From: Panopea generosa
Lineage: Eukaryota; Mollusca; Bivalvia; Adapedonta; Hiatellidae
NCBI GenBank assembly: GCA_029582155.1
Contig: CM055899.1
Location: 83,146,556 to 83,210,555, forward strand
Direction: 5' to 3'
Length of the DNA: 64,000 nt
Within the stretch, counting starts at the first letter, position 1; the number at the start of each line of letters is the position of its first letter. The notes beneath the pieces are model-generated. The model searched no databases and was not told the origin of the DNA. It saw only the letters and a program-made list of their open reading frames with translations. A program made the translations under genes and the position numbers. Shown piece by piece: positions 27,401-41,409 of the stretch.

Positions 27401-30400
27401 GGCGACCAACAGAATCTTACTTTGGCGACATTATCTGTTTGGTTTAACTTATTTAACTTAGACACCACTCCCGGAGTTATCGGTTAAACTGTCATTATAA
27501 CCACGTCACAAACCGGTGAAGAACTCACATAGCAGTCTGGCTTTCAGGGACACACTTACCAATCTACGAAAAGAGACGAAGACTGAATAATACAATATTT
27601 TGCTTAAACCTATCCCGGAATACGCACTCGCGTCTAAGGATCCTCACAGCAGCATTAGACATAGCATGATGGAAGTGATATAGTGCGGAACACATATTTA
27701 TAGTGAGAGTTAGGGTGTCAAGACATTTAGAAGTATCCGTCAAATTGCAGTCTTCAGTCAGGATTAGAGGGTAAAGAATGTAAGCTGCCAACGCAGGTTA
27801 ACTGTTAGATTCCTGACACGACCCGTTTGTCTCTCTAAACATAAAAAAGTACAGGTTATTCCCAGAAAGTTGACCCCGGGATTTGTTCTTGTATGTTCTG
27901 TGCTTACATCGTAAAACCTCAAAACCACTGCAGATACGTTTATAAAAAGTCTACGATTCTCCAAGTTTTATCTGCATTTTTACCTGAAGAAGATGACAAA
28001 AGATATGATACATTACTAAATTAGAACAAAACAATGAACAAGAATATTTAATTTGTTATTGCCCAGTCATATTTAGTTCAATCTTTCGTTTTATACAGTT
28101 AAAAACATTACATTATGAAATAAGTTGAATAGGAATGGCCATATTAAATGTTGAAAGAACATGTGACCATGTGACCAGACACATTTGACTATAAACGTAT
28201 ATGATTTACATGTACAATATATAATGTAAAATGCTTTTTTGGCTATAAAAATATTACGTCATAAAATTAACAATTGCAAGTATTCGGTTATTGGTTCATG
28301 CAGTATTTTTGATATATGAAACCTTTGATTATACATCTACACAGCTGGCGTGCTTATCTATGGAATGGATTCAATTAATTTAATTACAGGATAAAACTAA
28401 AATCAGACAGGATATAAACTCTACTACAAAGTTAAGCATCTTAATACGACAGGTATTCTGTGATTTATATCAATTAAATGTGCACGGTAGTGCCAAGTTC
28501 TGTTTTAGTTTGTTCATCAATTTATAGTGTTTCACAAATAGTTCATGAACGAGTTAAAAATCTTGAAAAACGTATCCAACTCCGATATTAGCGTATTAAA
28601 TATAAGACAATTAATTGCATCGTGCAAAGTCACCAATACAACACACATACGTCCAAACAGTACATTAAAGCCAAATGGATTGCGATTATTGGGACCATTT
28701 GAAACGCACTGAAAAGTTTTATACTCAAAGTAGACGAATGTATAAAACAAATAGCTGTATGATTTGTCTTGATAATCCGTTATATTTCCTAGACTACAGC
28801 CTAGCTCATTTTCTTTCTGCCATCACCTAATGAATAGAGCTGGCTGGTGTGAATCCTCTCTACCTGACTAAGTTGATGTCAAAATTTTAAAGCTGTTTAA
28901 CATATCTTAACATATCTTTTTGCTGTTTATAAATTATAATGATTATATTATTGCCCACCTTAATATTCCACCCTTTCTTGGCAATTTCTGTTAATAGTTA
29001 TCAATTTGGCAAATGACATGTCTATTTATCCTGATAATGGATAAGATTTATCTTCAGTTCTAATCCATATTTATGCTTATTTGTATTTATGTAAATTGCA
29101 ATGAATAAATTTGTTTAAACCAATTTATCCTGCCGTAGACACTTTGCTGAGGTAATATACGTTTAAATCATATGGTTATACAAATGCACATTTGCATTTA
29201 AGTTTATTTGGTGTTTGGTTTTGAATATTTTGATTCAATTCAACGGAAATTACCCTGTATGATAGATGAGGTCCATGGAATTCTACAACAGATTAGCTTA
29301 ACAGCTGAGTTTCAAAGCGCCGATTATCCTAAGATCAGTTCAGAACTATTTCCGGTACTTTCGCAAGTTTATTGTATCTTTGGTATATTAGTTATTCTTT
29401 TTGTATTCAGTTATATAATAAGCCTATCGGGGGAAGTTTGTAAATAGTAAACTCTACTAAATCACTTTCCATCAGTATGCTTTTATAATGTTCCGGGCTA
29501 CATTTAACACAAATATTAATTCATTTCTTCTTGACCGTTGTTTTTCAGAACTGATGTACTTGATTTATTTATAGCATGGTTCCTCAGTTTGGAACCGTTT
29601 ATATAACGTTATCGTTTTTTTAAAAAAATAGTAGTTGAATTTACTTCAACTTACATTAAACATTGGTTAAAACACAAAGTATTCTTCATTTATTCAACAA
29701 AATTGTTTCGTCGTCACTTATAGACATGTATCAGACTGAGTATAGTTCTGTGTTCGTAAATTAAACATCGACTGACAGGTGCATTATCTTCGTTTAATGG
29801 TAATTGATGAAACAGAAATCTCGGAGATTTGTTACCTGATAACGGTTCAGCATTCAATATAATAGATCTGAGACATTTAAAACTAATTGTGATGAAAGGC
29901 ATTAAATAAAGTATTGGTTATATCTTGTTGGAAATTTATATTTTACATATAAGAAGAATTTGGATCAATCAGTAGTAATAGACTATGCATCAATAAAGTA
30001 CAATATAATTCTTGTGTTTTGATGCGGAATGTTTATTTCTATGACAGAAAATATTATATGTGGAAATAATCAATTGCATCCGATTTACCGTTATGTTTTG
30101 CAAAAATGCAATAATGTTTTTTTTTAAGTTCAAATTCATTGCTAGGCCACATAACAAGAAACATATTTATGCATACTGATAAAGAATTTGTAATCTCTCT
30201 TTAAAAATATTTACGTTCAAATTCGTTATTAATTCATGTATGCCAGAATATCTGTAAGAATAAGCAATCAAAATATTTCGGTAAACTGCCAGCTGAAACG
30301 AACTTTCTAATATTGCACAAACGACGTATGCATAAACACTACACGCCACAATGCCACGTTATCTATTTTAAACATTTATCCCAGTCATTGATAAATATCA

Positions 30401-31039
30401 GTTTTGGAGTTTTTCCATGTTTCAAATATCAACCGATTTTCGTTTTATTTTTATATATAGAAAAATGTTGCAAGAGAAATTGCTTAATATCAATCTCAAC
30501 AATCTAATATAATGAAGCACAATACATTTTGTTAACATAATATTATTTTCAAACAGCGAATATCGTGCTCAATATTAACTTTAAAATAGATAAATACCAT
30601 TGGTTTGTCTCTGTTTTTGCTGTAATTGTTTTGTTCGGCGCGCTAAAATAAATAATGAACGAAGATGCCGCAGTAACTTTTCCCGACCACACCAAACATA
30701 TAAATTCGAAACACAACAATCAGATATGTGTACGATATACCTAGACAGTGCTCTTATTCTTCAATCCTGATATTTATCTTCTTCCTTTAAACTTGTTTAA
30801 GCGACAAAATTATGCAGAACATGTAACTAAGACATACTTTCAATAACTGTTTAGATTGACAGCGCATCGTCAATATTTTCTAACAGGTTCCAACAAAATG
30901 AAGAAAAAAATATTTGTCCATATATGCTTTTATATTTTTGCATATATCTAGAGGCCGCTCTAATACTACAGGATGACGCAATTGACCGATAATATACGAT
31001 TGAATCGGAAATATTACCATAATTTCCGTTACAGCAAAG

Positions 31040-31310
31040 CAGCATATTTTTTTGCATATTAGAATTTTTAAAGAATCAAACTTCGATGGTGAAATGACTA
31101 AACAACTTATAACTGTATTTATGAGAAGTAAAAGAAGTTTAAATGCTCCATACAATTTAACCAATATTTTTGCAAAATTGGGAAATACAAAGAGTACGCG
31201 TACATGCCGAGAATTAAAAAATAACAAACAGTAAAAAGCATTCCTTGATACATGTTATATGCAGAACTCGGAAGATACCAGTAGCGTTTACAATGGAAGC
31301 ACACAGTATC
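31040..31310 (+). pseudogene. Decayed LINE C-terminal fragment, copy C
   Basis: Aligns with 40060-40370 in D. Plus-strand frames contain RSKRSLNAPYNLTNIFAKLG, like the segment just before the C-terminal domain of LINE polymerases (normally ending in YGSEIWG). Frames are broken and the assignment leans on the better-preserved D copy. A minus-strand frame of 115 codons here is a shadow. Confidence 0.35.
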
Positions 31311-31787
31311 AAATTCTCGGATAATTTAATATTTGGAAAACCATTGAACTTAAGTTACATAATATGTTATAAATCACCGGTTATCTAACATTAATTCACA
31401 TTTAAAACATCAAAAAATAGTTACAATGTATTGAAACAGAAAGCTGTATTCATGTAACTTATAACCTAAGACGCTGTTCATTTTGCTACTACATAAGATT
31501 ACCTAATTTTGCACAATAAACATATATCACGTTATTTCTTCTTATATTTAAATGTAATCAAATATAAAAACGTTTAACGAAACACACAGTACAAATTAAA
31601 AAACACAACGTAATTGCTTTTGTTAAAATGCAAATCGTCAGGTAATAATATACTAATTTTAAAAACGCAAAATCAGTAAAATAATTTTGACCTGCATATT
31701 CATAAATAAATGTCATTTTTCATTTTGCATACAATATATAAGATTGTTCATTTCAATTTGTTTGACAAGAATCTTGCATCTAAAGCT

Positions 31788-31814
31788 AGGGTTAGGGTTA
31801 GGGTAAGGGTTAGG
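31788..31814 (+). repeat. Telomere-like TTAGGG tract, copy D
   Basis: Four to five TTAGGG units, one altered to TAAGGG, directly after gcatctaaagc. TTAGGG is the telomere repeat of molluscs. It sits at the same point of the unit in E and F. Confidence 0.85.
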
Positions 31815-32111
31815 CTTTATATTATTATGTTTTGACGATTGGCTGTCCTCCACTCAAGTTGTACTCCTTAATTAAATATACATGTCTCAAATATATGCTT
31901 TCTTGATGATCTTATCATTCTATAATTCTCTAATGTTGTAACATGTGTTAACTAAAATGGTAAAGAAAAGGTAATGTTGTTTTTGTTGTAATACTGGCAC
32001 AACGTTTTAGGTATATAACGTCTATATGTTTACAAGTAAGCGATAGAATAAGTTCATTCAAGAGAATGAAATAATTTGCAGTGCGCAAATCCTTTAATTT
32101 TTCTCGAGACT

Positions 32112-32141
32112 TAATAATAATAATAATAATAATAATAATAT
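32112..32141 (+). repeat. (TAA)n microsatellite
   Basis: About ten perfect TAA units in copy D. Absent from E (41210) and F (52040), where the flanking ctcgagactttatat-type sequence is continuous, so it arose after D separated. Confidence 0.9.
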
Positions 32142-33548
32142 TTTATTAACTTAAAATATTACAGTTTCTCGTTACCAAAACATATAATATATTCACAGGC
32201 CTGTTATCAGAATATAAATTACATATATAATATTATTTCAGAATGTATATTTGTATGTTATTAGATGTATCAAATATACTGAGGATGAACATCAACCTAT
32301 GATTTACTCAATCATTAATGAGTGTTAAAATATTTCCTAGTAGCCAGAAAAATAAAATATATTGGTATTTTTTATATGTTTATATCATAAGTAATACCAT
32401 TTCTAATAGCAAACGCTTTTTTATGTTAAAATACGTAATAACATTGTTAATCTGCAGTTTGATATATTGTAATTATTCAAGTTGTGTAGACAACTATATA
32501 GAGCTCTGTATAAATACGCCCTGCAGCTGTATTCACAATTATTTGTTGAAATTGTACCACCATTAAACACATCTGGACATTATACGCTATTTATATCTAG
32601 GTGTGAACGCTTTGATACGCACTAAGTTATTTTGTTCTATAAAGTTACACGTACGCTACCTGACGAGGGTATAACATTAAGATTCTAATTTATAAATCAA
32701 CAATAATAACGTTATATAGTCAATTATTGACAGACATGTATTTTTGGAATCGAAGCTTAATAACAAGTCATGCACTTTAAATGCCATGAAAAACAACGGA
32801 GTTTATAGGACAGTATTGCATATCATTGTTTGGCTGAAAACCTTTTCATTATTGCAAATTGGCTAGATTATTCATGCTTTATAAACTAATGCCACAAAAT
32901 CTAAAATTGTTGTTTATATATATTTATTCGAGTCAATCTGATTCCAATAATTGGTAAGCAAACATACCAGGATATGTAATTACTTCTTTCTCACTACAAT
33001 ATATTATAAATAACATATGTGTTTGTCGGCTTATCTGTACTCACCAATACATTGACAATATCGGCATATTGAAACGTATGTAAATCATACTAACTATATC
33101 ACTCATAAATGAGAAATATCGATTGTGAGACTCAAATATGCAGAAACAGGGACACACGCATAAATATAATAAGGCAGTATTACAAATATAATGATTGTGT
33201 ACATGAAAGCATATATTTGATTAAGTTGAATATTTAACGACGGTAGAACGCTCATACATAAAGGTCACGTGATGCAATATTGAATGCACGTCATTCCGTA
33301 ATATGTTTGTTGTATTTCTGAAGACAGGTATTAATTGTATTCATTAGAAAAATATAAAAATGTATGGATGCTTTGATAAGAAATAATGTTCAAATCTTAT
33401 AATTTATTAACTATTAACAAGCATGTATAAGATGCCGAACGATGCACATTAATCCCTATTTATCCTATCGTGACGTATTTGTGGTTTAGCCAACAGTATT
33501 ATGCAATAAAAACAATATTGTTATGTTATGTTATGTTATAGTCCTTCT

Positions 33549-33580
33549 CTAAATAACAATAGAAATTAATAGTTATTTAG
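33549..33580. repeat. Short perfect hairpin in copy D, conserved in F
   Basis: ctaaataac and gttatttag form a 9-bp perfect stem, extended imperfectly around gaaat. Copy F has the same stem at 53153-53184; E (45972 onward) has lost part of the left arm. It lies just after landmark 2. No function is evident. Confidence 0.55.
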
Positions 33581-34074
33581 GAGTCGAGCTTTGCCAGATT
33601 TGAAAGCAATATTATGCATAACATAATATTAAATAGTTTGTTTAAACTATCTTTTAAGAAATAATTATATAAAACAAAGAAAGCAATCAACATATTCTCA
33701 TTTCAAAAATATGTTTCTATGCAAACAAACACATGCCATGAGGTATTGATCCAAAGAAGATATGAGTATGGGTCCTATTTACCTAAACAATTATTGACCC
33801 TTAATCCTTTAGGATATGCTTCCATACGTGCGGCACATGGAGAAAACAAAATGCTGTATTAAAAAAGTATTTAGTAATAACACCGCAAACCACCCATTAC
33901 AACAGCCTACTCTTGGCAAACTTTGGTGGCACTATCGGATAAACTGTCTTCGAATAACAATGTTGGGCCTCCTGCGAAAAGAAATCGTCAGCCGTATTGC
34001 TTTCCTTTGAAATATCTACACAACCACCAAAAATAATTATACCATAGTTTGTGTAAACAAATCCTGGATATGAG

Positions 34075-34255
34075 TAGAAACAGTGTTGACTGCCAACGCT
34101 AGAGGTTCCGTGTTCGATCCCCTACACAATCCGTTGGAATCTCAAAACATAACTCAGCCGGAATAGAGTGGATACAGTTTTGACTGACAACGCTAGATGT
34201 TCCGGGCTCGATCATTTGCTCGACCCGTTGGACTCTCGGAACATAACTCAGCTAA
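34075..34255 (+). repeat. Doubled tRNA-Gly-like segment, copy D
   Basis: Two tandem units about 94 bp apart. Each holds gactgccaacgctagaggtt followed by a B-box-like gttcgatcccc (second unit more decayed). The loop word ctgccaa would give a GCC anticodon, so the source looks like a tRNA-Gly or a SINE head made from one. There is no complete cloverleaf (no acceptor stem pairing was found), so this is not called a tRNA gene. Each unit ends with acataactcagc. Confidence 0.6.
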
Positions 34256-36910
34256 TATAAACTTGACTATCCTACACTGGTATCGCTGGTATGTTTTTAT
34301 CAGATTTTAAAACCACATTGTTACTCTTGCGCCCAAAATCACTGTAAATATGTTGATAAAAAGCCTACGATGCCCCAAGTTGTAGCGACATATATCCGAA
34401 AGAAGACAAAAATGATATAAAATATTTCCAAATAAGGAACGGAAAAAATATTATATTCTTCCATTTTACACCGATTCAAAATAAACATTGTAAAGTGGTT
34501 GAAAGGGAATGGCCGTATCTAATTGAGAAAACTTGTGACCAGAGCCTTTTGCCGATAATTGTTTATGATTTTTAACTAATTGTTACAACAAAATGATTTT
34601 AACATTTTTACAGTAATCGATTAGATAAGATTGATTCATGCCGAATTTCTTGATATATGAAACCTTCAATAACACATCACCAGGCTGACGTGTGTGTCTA
34701 TGTGATAGATTCAAGTAGTGTAATTACAGGATAACACTAAAATCCAGCAGGATATAAACATTATCATAAAATTAAGTATCCGGATACGATAGGTACTCTG
34801 TGAGTTTTATCACGTAAATTTGCACGGTAATGCCAAGTTGTAACTTATTTTGTACAACAAAGTAATTGTTTTCACAAATAATAAATCGTTCATGAAAGAG
34901 TTAAAGATATTTGACAAAATAAAAAACTCGGATTCCAACGTATAAAAACAAGAAAGTTATTATAATATGAATCATGCAAAGTCCCCACCACAACACAAAT
35001 ACATACAGACAGTGTGCTAATACCAACTAGAATACTGATAATACATGTTTACAGTAGAGAAGTTAGGTTAAACTGTTGAAGCGACTAACAGCAACGATAA
35101 AAATGTTCTTGATTGTAATTTACCCGTGGTAGATGATTTGATCCGTGCTTTTATCGTGTTATTGGCATCACCCTGCCTATGCCGGTGTGATCAAGTTGTC
35201 CAGTGTAAATCATCACCAAATGGTCATACGCAGCGCTTTGCAATCGCCGAATCTTTTTTAAGCTCGGCAATTAATGTATTGATCTAAATGTGTCCACATT
35301 TTACAAAGGTATTCCGGTATATTTTCTTAAACTACAACCTCGCCCTTTATATCATAAAACAAGTCATCAGGTGCACTTGATTTTGTCATACTTTTATTGC
35401 AATCTCATCTTGAATTAGTTCAACGACAATTAAACTGTTGTGAGTTGAAAGCAAAGGCAGAAAGATAATATTGTAATATACGAATATTGAATCATGTTAT
35501 GTAATCATACACATACTAATAGCGAGAGTATAAAAACACAGCATAATCACTTAAATGAAGCTTGTCAATGTATGATTGCTGTGTATTATATTCCTGGTCG
35601 AGTAGTTCAACATAACCTGTAGAAATATGGATGCATGTGCACTTATAACTCAGAGTCATCTAGAAGATAACTTTAGGATTGGTAGCCCCGATGTCGGTTT
35701 TGGCCTCACTACACAGTTAAACCAATTGTTAGCGACGGTAACACAATTATATTGCGCTAAAATGCCATACGGTCTGATAAGAAATTGAATACTTTTCATA
35801 GCAGACCATTATAGAAATAAGCACGTCTATGACTTATACAAGATATATGTTGTGGCAGGTTAAATTCAACCAGCTAACAATACCTTTCAATTTGTAAATG
35901 ATTGTACATTTATTAAAAAATGTATTTTATTGCCATCAAATTATCTATAGACATGTATCAGTGGTATTTCTGTGTTCGTAAATTTAACATCGAACGAAAT
36001 GTGTATTTCCTTTAAAGCCTTCGTTAAATGGTAATGGATGAAACAGAAATCACGGATATTTGTTACCTGATAACTGATCAGCATTCATTACGATGAATTC
36101 CAGACCTCTAAAACGAATTGTGATGAGGGGCATTTAATAAATTATTGTTTATATCCTATTAGAGATTTAATTCATATGAAACGAAAACTTGAATTGATAA
36201 GATAAGGATATACTTTTGTAGTACTAATGTTATAATGTGCTCTATAATGTGAAATTTTTATTATCTATTAAAAGCAAATTTAGCTATTGACATTTCCTTG
36301 GATCCGATATACCGTTTTATTTGTCGAAGTCTATATTTTACGCTAAGCTACATTGCTATCAAAAGATGTATGTTTTGGTGGAAAATTCATCAGCTCTCTT
36401 TAGAAAAGTTTACATTTTAAAGTGTAATTAATTCAAGTATGCCAGATAATGATCAGATAACTTACTTCAACTGCCAGTTTAAATGAACTTTCATACATTA
36501 CACAAGCGACATACACGTAAACAGTTAACCCCGCAATGGCTCTTCAACTATATCAAATTGTATCCTAGTCATCGAAAAATATCAGTTTCGAAGTCATTCA
36601 ATGTTTTAAATATTAAATGAGTCTTTATTTATCTATAAATACAAAAAACAGTTGCAAGGATAATTGGTTAAGCTCAATAATATAATGATATGGTTTACAA
36701 TAATATAACAATTGTGTTTAAAAAATAAATCTATACTTTTATTAAACAGAAAGTAGCCTCTTTAAAGACCATATCAAGTTAAATTGACAATGTCTGAATT
36801 TGAAGTTACATGCAGTACGTGTGTAATTAATATAAGATATGACACTGTAATAGTGTATCTAAGACTTGATAAATACTAGTATGGCCTTCATTTCATAAAT
36901 AGACGAAATG

Positions 36911-37130
36911 AAGTATAACTGATAAAATATAGAATATAACTGATAAAAGTTTTAGTATTACTGATAAAAAATATATTGTATAACTGATAAAAATATATAG
37001 TATAACTGAGAAAAGTATATAGTATAACTGACAAAAATGTATATATTAACTGATAAAAATGTATAGTTTAACTGAGAAAAGTATAAAATATAACTGACAA
37101 AAATATATAGTATAACTGATAAATGTTATA
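36911..37130 (+). repeat. Minisatellite, about 10 monomers of 20-22 bp, copy D
   Basis: Monomer close to tataactgataaaaatatag. It starts right after tagacgaaatgaag, which is also the left border in F. Confidence 0.9.
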
Positions 37131-37224
37131 AAACAGATCATTGTCATATACATTAGGTTACGTTCCGTGCTGTCAAGGGAACGATTAACGAAATCTTATT
37201 GACTATCACAGCAGCAGTCGTAGT

Positions 37225-37365
37225 TGTTCCGTTGCTCCGCGCTTTCATTCAGTAGTGTTATTCGACCTTCCGCAATGGCCTTAGGTGGTGTCCTTGAGCC
37301 AGACGCATTTTCCGCATATTCTTGTAAGTTATAAGAATTTGTTTCACAATCAAAGTAAACCCATG
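37225..37365 (+). mobile_element. Old SINE remnant, copy D
   Basis: gtgtccttgagccagacgca and the tail atttgtttcacaatcaaagt match the body and tail of the SINE at 24212-24412. The tRNA head is barely recognisable (gttattcgaccttccgc as a worn B box). Orthologous remnants lie in E and F, so it predates their separation. Confidence 0.65.
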
Positions 37366-38999
37366 TTTAAATTTGAGTATTGTTATTAAAATATGGTTGA
37401 TTCGTGTGTAAGTGGACAGGTGTGGCGGATGTTGCATGTTTCATTAGCCCAGCTTCAATAAACACGAGTCTGCTATGGTCTTCCTTTGGTTACCTATGTG
37501 CTTCATAACAGTCTTCCATCAGATGTTATTGTACTCGTGCATGTTCAACCCAAAGTAGATATACATCTTACACATTTGTACTTCATTCTCATTTACATGA
37601 CTTACTCCTTCACTGAATTCAATACAGGTTTAAAAGTGAAAGAATATTTCCTAACGCCATATTGTAATCAATCGGAATGCTTTTGGTTCCGGATAACGCA
37701 CTTTGATCATTTAAGATAACGTGTATTTCTCCGTCAATAACATGTATAAAAATAAAATAAATCAAAGCCGCAATGCTTTTCTTCTTGACATAGACAAGTA
37801 AACAGAAATACAATTAATCTGATCTAAATTCCGATTGTGATGTTAATTTCTATCATCAAGTATTTTCAGATGGAAGATACGAAAACGTACACATTATCAG
37901 TTAGTATTTTTTCTCCTTTGCTTTGCGCATATCTTCGTAGATAAATAAATTGTCTAGATGCATCTCTTCAGTATTAACTCCATAGTTTACTGACATGCTG
38001 TATGAACCACTGATCCACCACACAACAATACATTTACAAATTTTAGCAAAGAGCAACCATCCGCTCTCTGCTCAAATGCGTATATTAAAAATGAGTCTAT
38101 TACGCCTATGTCTTGTGGTAATTAAATATAGCCAAAACCAAACGTAAACAGTAAGTATCGAATTGTAGTTTCAAAGAGTTACGCCTATTATCATTTAATC
38201 TATTAAATATATTATAACATTGACGCGGATATCTGGCGCCAATTTACCCAATCACGTCCGGAGTTTGTCGTTTTTTTGTCAAACATTGTACATGTTATGT
38301 AAATAACCTACACAATGTGAAATGCTGTTTTGTTCTACAGAAACGAACTGAGGGAAGGTCCAGGGATTTATAGTTAACGTAGCATACTTGAATTATTTAA
38401 AAAGAGTGTGTGTACCGAATACATATATCACCCTTGATATGTCTCTGGCGTCTGCTGTTACTGTTTAGTTCGATGCGTGAAAATAAATATTCAAATAAGA
38501 TTCCTTAGTGACTTTTCCCGACCACACCAGACACATAAATTCGTAACATAACAACAAGATATTTGCACGATATACCTAGACGGTACTTTCATTACTCAAT
38601 CTTGAAGTTTACCTTCATACCTGCAAATCCTTAATTATTGTGTAAGCCGCAAAAGTATGAAGAACACACCACTAGTTGTAAAATAAATGTGTAACAAGGT
38701 TTACAGTTTAAAAAAATAGTGAAACAAAATAATTGGCGAACTTTCCCTAAAAGTCAATATGCGTCTATCGTTTGGTAAACACATGAGATCATATAATAAC
38801 TCCCGTTTTATTCAACAATTTTTAGTAAAGAGAGACTGACATAATTGACACAGCAAAATTTCAAATAAGTCGTAACATGCCACACACCGAATAATAAATA
38901 ATAAACGTTTAAACAAAGATAAACCAATTACATTTGATATTTAATAACATACACAGTTACAGGATCGATAATGCATCTCAATTGTCATTGTGTCTTAAT

Positions 39000-39790
39000 C
39001 TGCAAATTTTTGAAAATGACCTTGGGTCAAAAGACTGGCACTTTTGAACGTTATAGACATAGAATACAACACGACTGTTTGATTTTAGAAGTATCAAGAT
39101 AATGAGTCCAAAATAACCTCAGGTTTCCTCGCCATACATTTGATTGACTGGACAATATGACAGCGACTTAATGAGACCAGAAGCAAAACACACGTGGCGC
39201 CATACATGTCAGCACACATTTCAGTCTGCGTTATGTAATTAACCCCGTGGAACGTGATAGGTATACATTAATTATTTGTGATATTCAGTTATAATGTACC
39301 TGTTACTCACCGTTATTGATTATGACAATACACGATACGCTAAAAACAAATCAAAGTGTACTATTACTACCCAACACAGATATCAGCAAACGAAGAACAA
39401 AAACCGCAGTGAACTTTATCACATGTTTTACACAATGAGCATCAATGTGCTGATTAATTTCAAGGGTGTCTTAACAATAATGATATTAGCATTTAGGCTA
39501 GTAGTTTTCTGTAATGAAGATAACAGTGTATGTTGTTCTCTATTTGCAGGTTACACATATGAATTCAATGTCAATGAACGTGGCTTAGCTAAATATTTCA
39601 ACAAAAACAATAGATATACGAATGCTACCTATATAGAATGTGAAACAATCATTTTTATCTAATTTTCATATCTGATATATATTATTGCACAGATATAACA
39701 GAAAAATACCCAGCTATATACTATCGTATAAAAATAACAGAAAAAGGCTACGAACTTATTGAAAAACTCTCGTATACTTGTGAATAAAAA
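39000..39790. other. Conserved module of the repeat unit, copy D
   Basis: Holds a 122-codon plus-strand open frame (39294-39662) starting MYLLLTVIDYDNTRYAK and containing YHMFYTMSINVLINFKG and ILAFRLVVFCNEDNSV. It has no recognised domain. A TTTGCAG acceptor-like word precedes GYTYEFNVNERGLAKYFN. Downstream, after a second acceptor-like ttgcacag, a short open run ends KITEKGYELIEKLSYTCE plus stop. In F the same frames exist with one stop, and in E they are broken, so I do not call a gene. On the minus strand a 50-codon stretch is even better conserved in E and F, but it is frameshifted here. Identity to F is about 93% by hand count over 160 bases. Confidence 0.45.
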
Positions 39791-39924
39791 ACAAACAAAC
39801 AGAAAATATGTACTGCAAGATAACAGAATATAGCGTAAATATATAAAGTTGATTAAACAATACTGTTTATACGTTTATTTACATATTTCTCGAAATATAC
39901 TGAACGGAACAGCTTATCCGCCAC

Positions 39925-39990
39925 CTGGCATTTTATGTACCTGGCATTTTATGTACCTACCTGGTATTTTATGTACCTGGCATTGAATTG
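39925..39990 (+). repeat. 16-bp minisatellite, about 4 units, copy D
   Basis: Unit cattttatgtacctgg, following gcttatccgcca. Orthologous to the longer array in E. Confidence 0.8.
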
Positions 39991-40059
39991 CTAAATTGAT
40001 TGTGTGATGCTATCAAATTTGAGGCCAGTATGAAAGAAAATAAATATGAAATTGTTATC

Positions 40060-40370
40060 AAATACTTAACGGTGGTGAAAGTAGAACTATTTTTATTTGA
40101 TACAATATTGTTAAATGACTGAACGACCTATAAACTGTATTTATGAAACGTAAAAAAAGTTTTAATGATCCATACAATTTTGCCATTTCTAACTTATTTT
40201 TGCGGAATTTGGAAATACGAAAACCTTGCGTTAGAGAATGCGTACATGACGACATTTAAAAAATTACAAGTAGTACAAGGCATCCCTTCAAACATGTTAT
40301 ATACCGAGTTCAGAAGATACCAAGTACCGAAAACAACACAAGCACGCGTTAAATTCTTGGATAATTGAAT
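40060..40370 (+). pseudogene. Decayed LINE C-terminal fragment, copy D
   Basis: Plus-strand frame 40165-40368 reads FCGIWKYENLALENAYMTTF, then KKLQVVQGIPSNMLYTEFRR and YQVPKTTQARVKFLDN. The pattern matches the region after the polymerase domain of many invertebrate LINEs, where YGSEIWG, a helix, LGV..STPN.MVY.ELGR.P and a basic helix follow one another. The D and C copies share it, so it was part of the ancestral unit. It is heavily worn, so the call is an inference from motif spacing. Confidence 0.4.
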
Positions 40371-40849
40371 ATTTGTAAAACAATTGAAAGAAAGCTACAT
40401 AATATGTATTAAATCAACGGCTATCTACTTACATTTATTCAAATTTAATACATCAAACAGTAGCTATTGAAACAGGAAGATGTATTTATGTAGCTTATAA
40501 CCTTAATCGCCTATCACTTTGTTACGACCAGTTCCTCTACATAAGATAAACCGACTTTGCAAATAGCTGGCTACAATAAACACATACCAAGTTATTGCTA
40601 CTAATATCTACATGTAATCAAATATAAAAAGCTTTTAACGAATTTCACAATACAAATTAAAACAAACACAACGTAATTGCTTTTGTTAAATTGCAATCAG
40701 GTAACAATATCCTAATTATAAAAACGCAAAATATCATTAAATTATTTTTGACCTGCATATTCATATAAATATGTCATTTTTCATAATGCATCAAATATAT
40801 AAAATTGTTCATTACAATTTGTTTGACACGAAACATGCATGTATAGTTA

Positions 40850-40866
40850 TGGTTAGGGTTAGGGTT
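40850..40866 (+). repeat. Telomere-like TTAGGG tract, copy E
   Basis: Two and a half TTAGGG units after gcatgtatagttat, at the same position in the unit as in D. Confidence 0.75.
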
Positions 40867-41373
40867 CGACGTTTGACGTTTTGACGTTTGACTGTCTTCT
40901 ACTTAAGTTGTACTGCTAAAATATACTTGTTTCAAGTTTATGTTTTCTTGATTATCGTATTATTCTATAGTTTTCCAATGATATAACATGTGTTAACTAT
41001 AATGGTAAAGAAAAGATTATGAAGTTGTTGTTGTAATACAGTTACAACTTTGTAATTTTATTTACGTCTATTCGTTTACAAGTAAGTGATAGACAATATT
41101 CATTCAAGAATCATTTACAATATTTGTAATTCTACTATATTGGATATTTTGCATTGATTTGTAAATGGAATGAAATAAATAACTGTGCACAAATCCTTTA
41201 ATTTTCTCGAGACTTTATATTTGATAACATTGTTTATCTGCAGTTTGATGTATTGTAATTCTTCAAATTGTGTTGACAACTATATACAGCTGTGTATAAA
41301 TACGCGCTGCAGCTGTATTCACTCTAATTTGTTGAAATTGTACAACTATTAAACACGTCTGGACATTATAAGC

Positions 41374-41408
<35 letters not shown>

Positions 41409-41409
41409 A
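41374..41409 (+). repeat. (TA)n(GT)n microsatellite
   Basis: About nine TA units followed by about nine GT units in copy E. In F (52210) the place reads tatctatgtatc, so the expansion is specific to E. Confidence 0.9.

Larger units (their letters stand above)
23701..31330 (+). repeat. Array copy C
   Basis: Landmark 1 is at 24138, next to a full SINE. The block shared with A and B is at 25615-27080, landmark 3 at 28487 and landmark 4 at 29809. Then comes a shortened end that jumps to the block at 30690 (cgaccacacca), equivalent to D 38519, and to a decayed LINE piece at 31040-31310. The minisatellite, SINE remnant and 39-kb module of D are missing. About 27470-27780 is extra relative to D and is of unknown origin. 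Confidence 0.7.
31331..40380 (+). repeat. Array copy D, the most complete unit without a large insertion
   Basis: About 9.05 kb, and the best reference for the unit. In order it holds: the telomere-like tract (31788); landmark 1 (32660); landmark 2 (33432) with a hairpin; a doubled tRNA-Gly-like segment (34075-34255); landmarks 3 (34820) and 4 (36040); a minisatellite of about 10 monomers; a SINE remnant; block 37890; block 38140-38230 (the end of an old LINE); block 38519; the conserved 39.0-39.7 kb module; a 16-bp repeat; and a decayed LINE piece (40060-40370). No intact gene is present. Confidence 0.8.

Noticed and set aside
30167-30349. Minus-strand frame (ILESSFQLAV...) recurring in A, C, D, E and F
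   Set aside because: E versus F shows about 3 silent and 15 or more replacement differences with stops, as expected for neutral DNA.
34081-34135. tRNA-Gly gene
   Set aside because: Anticodon-loop-like and B-box-like words exist, but no acceptor stem or full cloverleaf could be paired. Better read as a tRNA-derived repeat.
39700-39786. Terminal-exon-like run ending KLSYTCE with acceptor-like ttgcacag
   Set aside because: Between D and F about 10 of 11 base differences change the amino acid, and E is frameshifted, so no sign of coding constraint.
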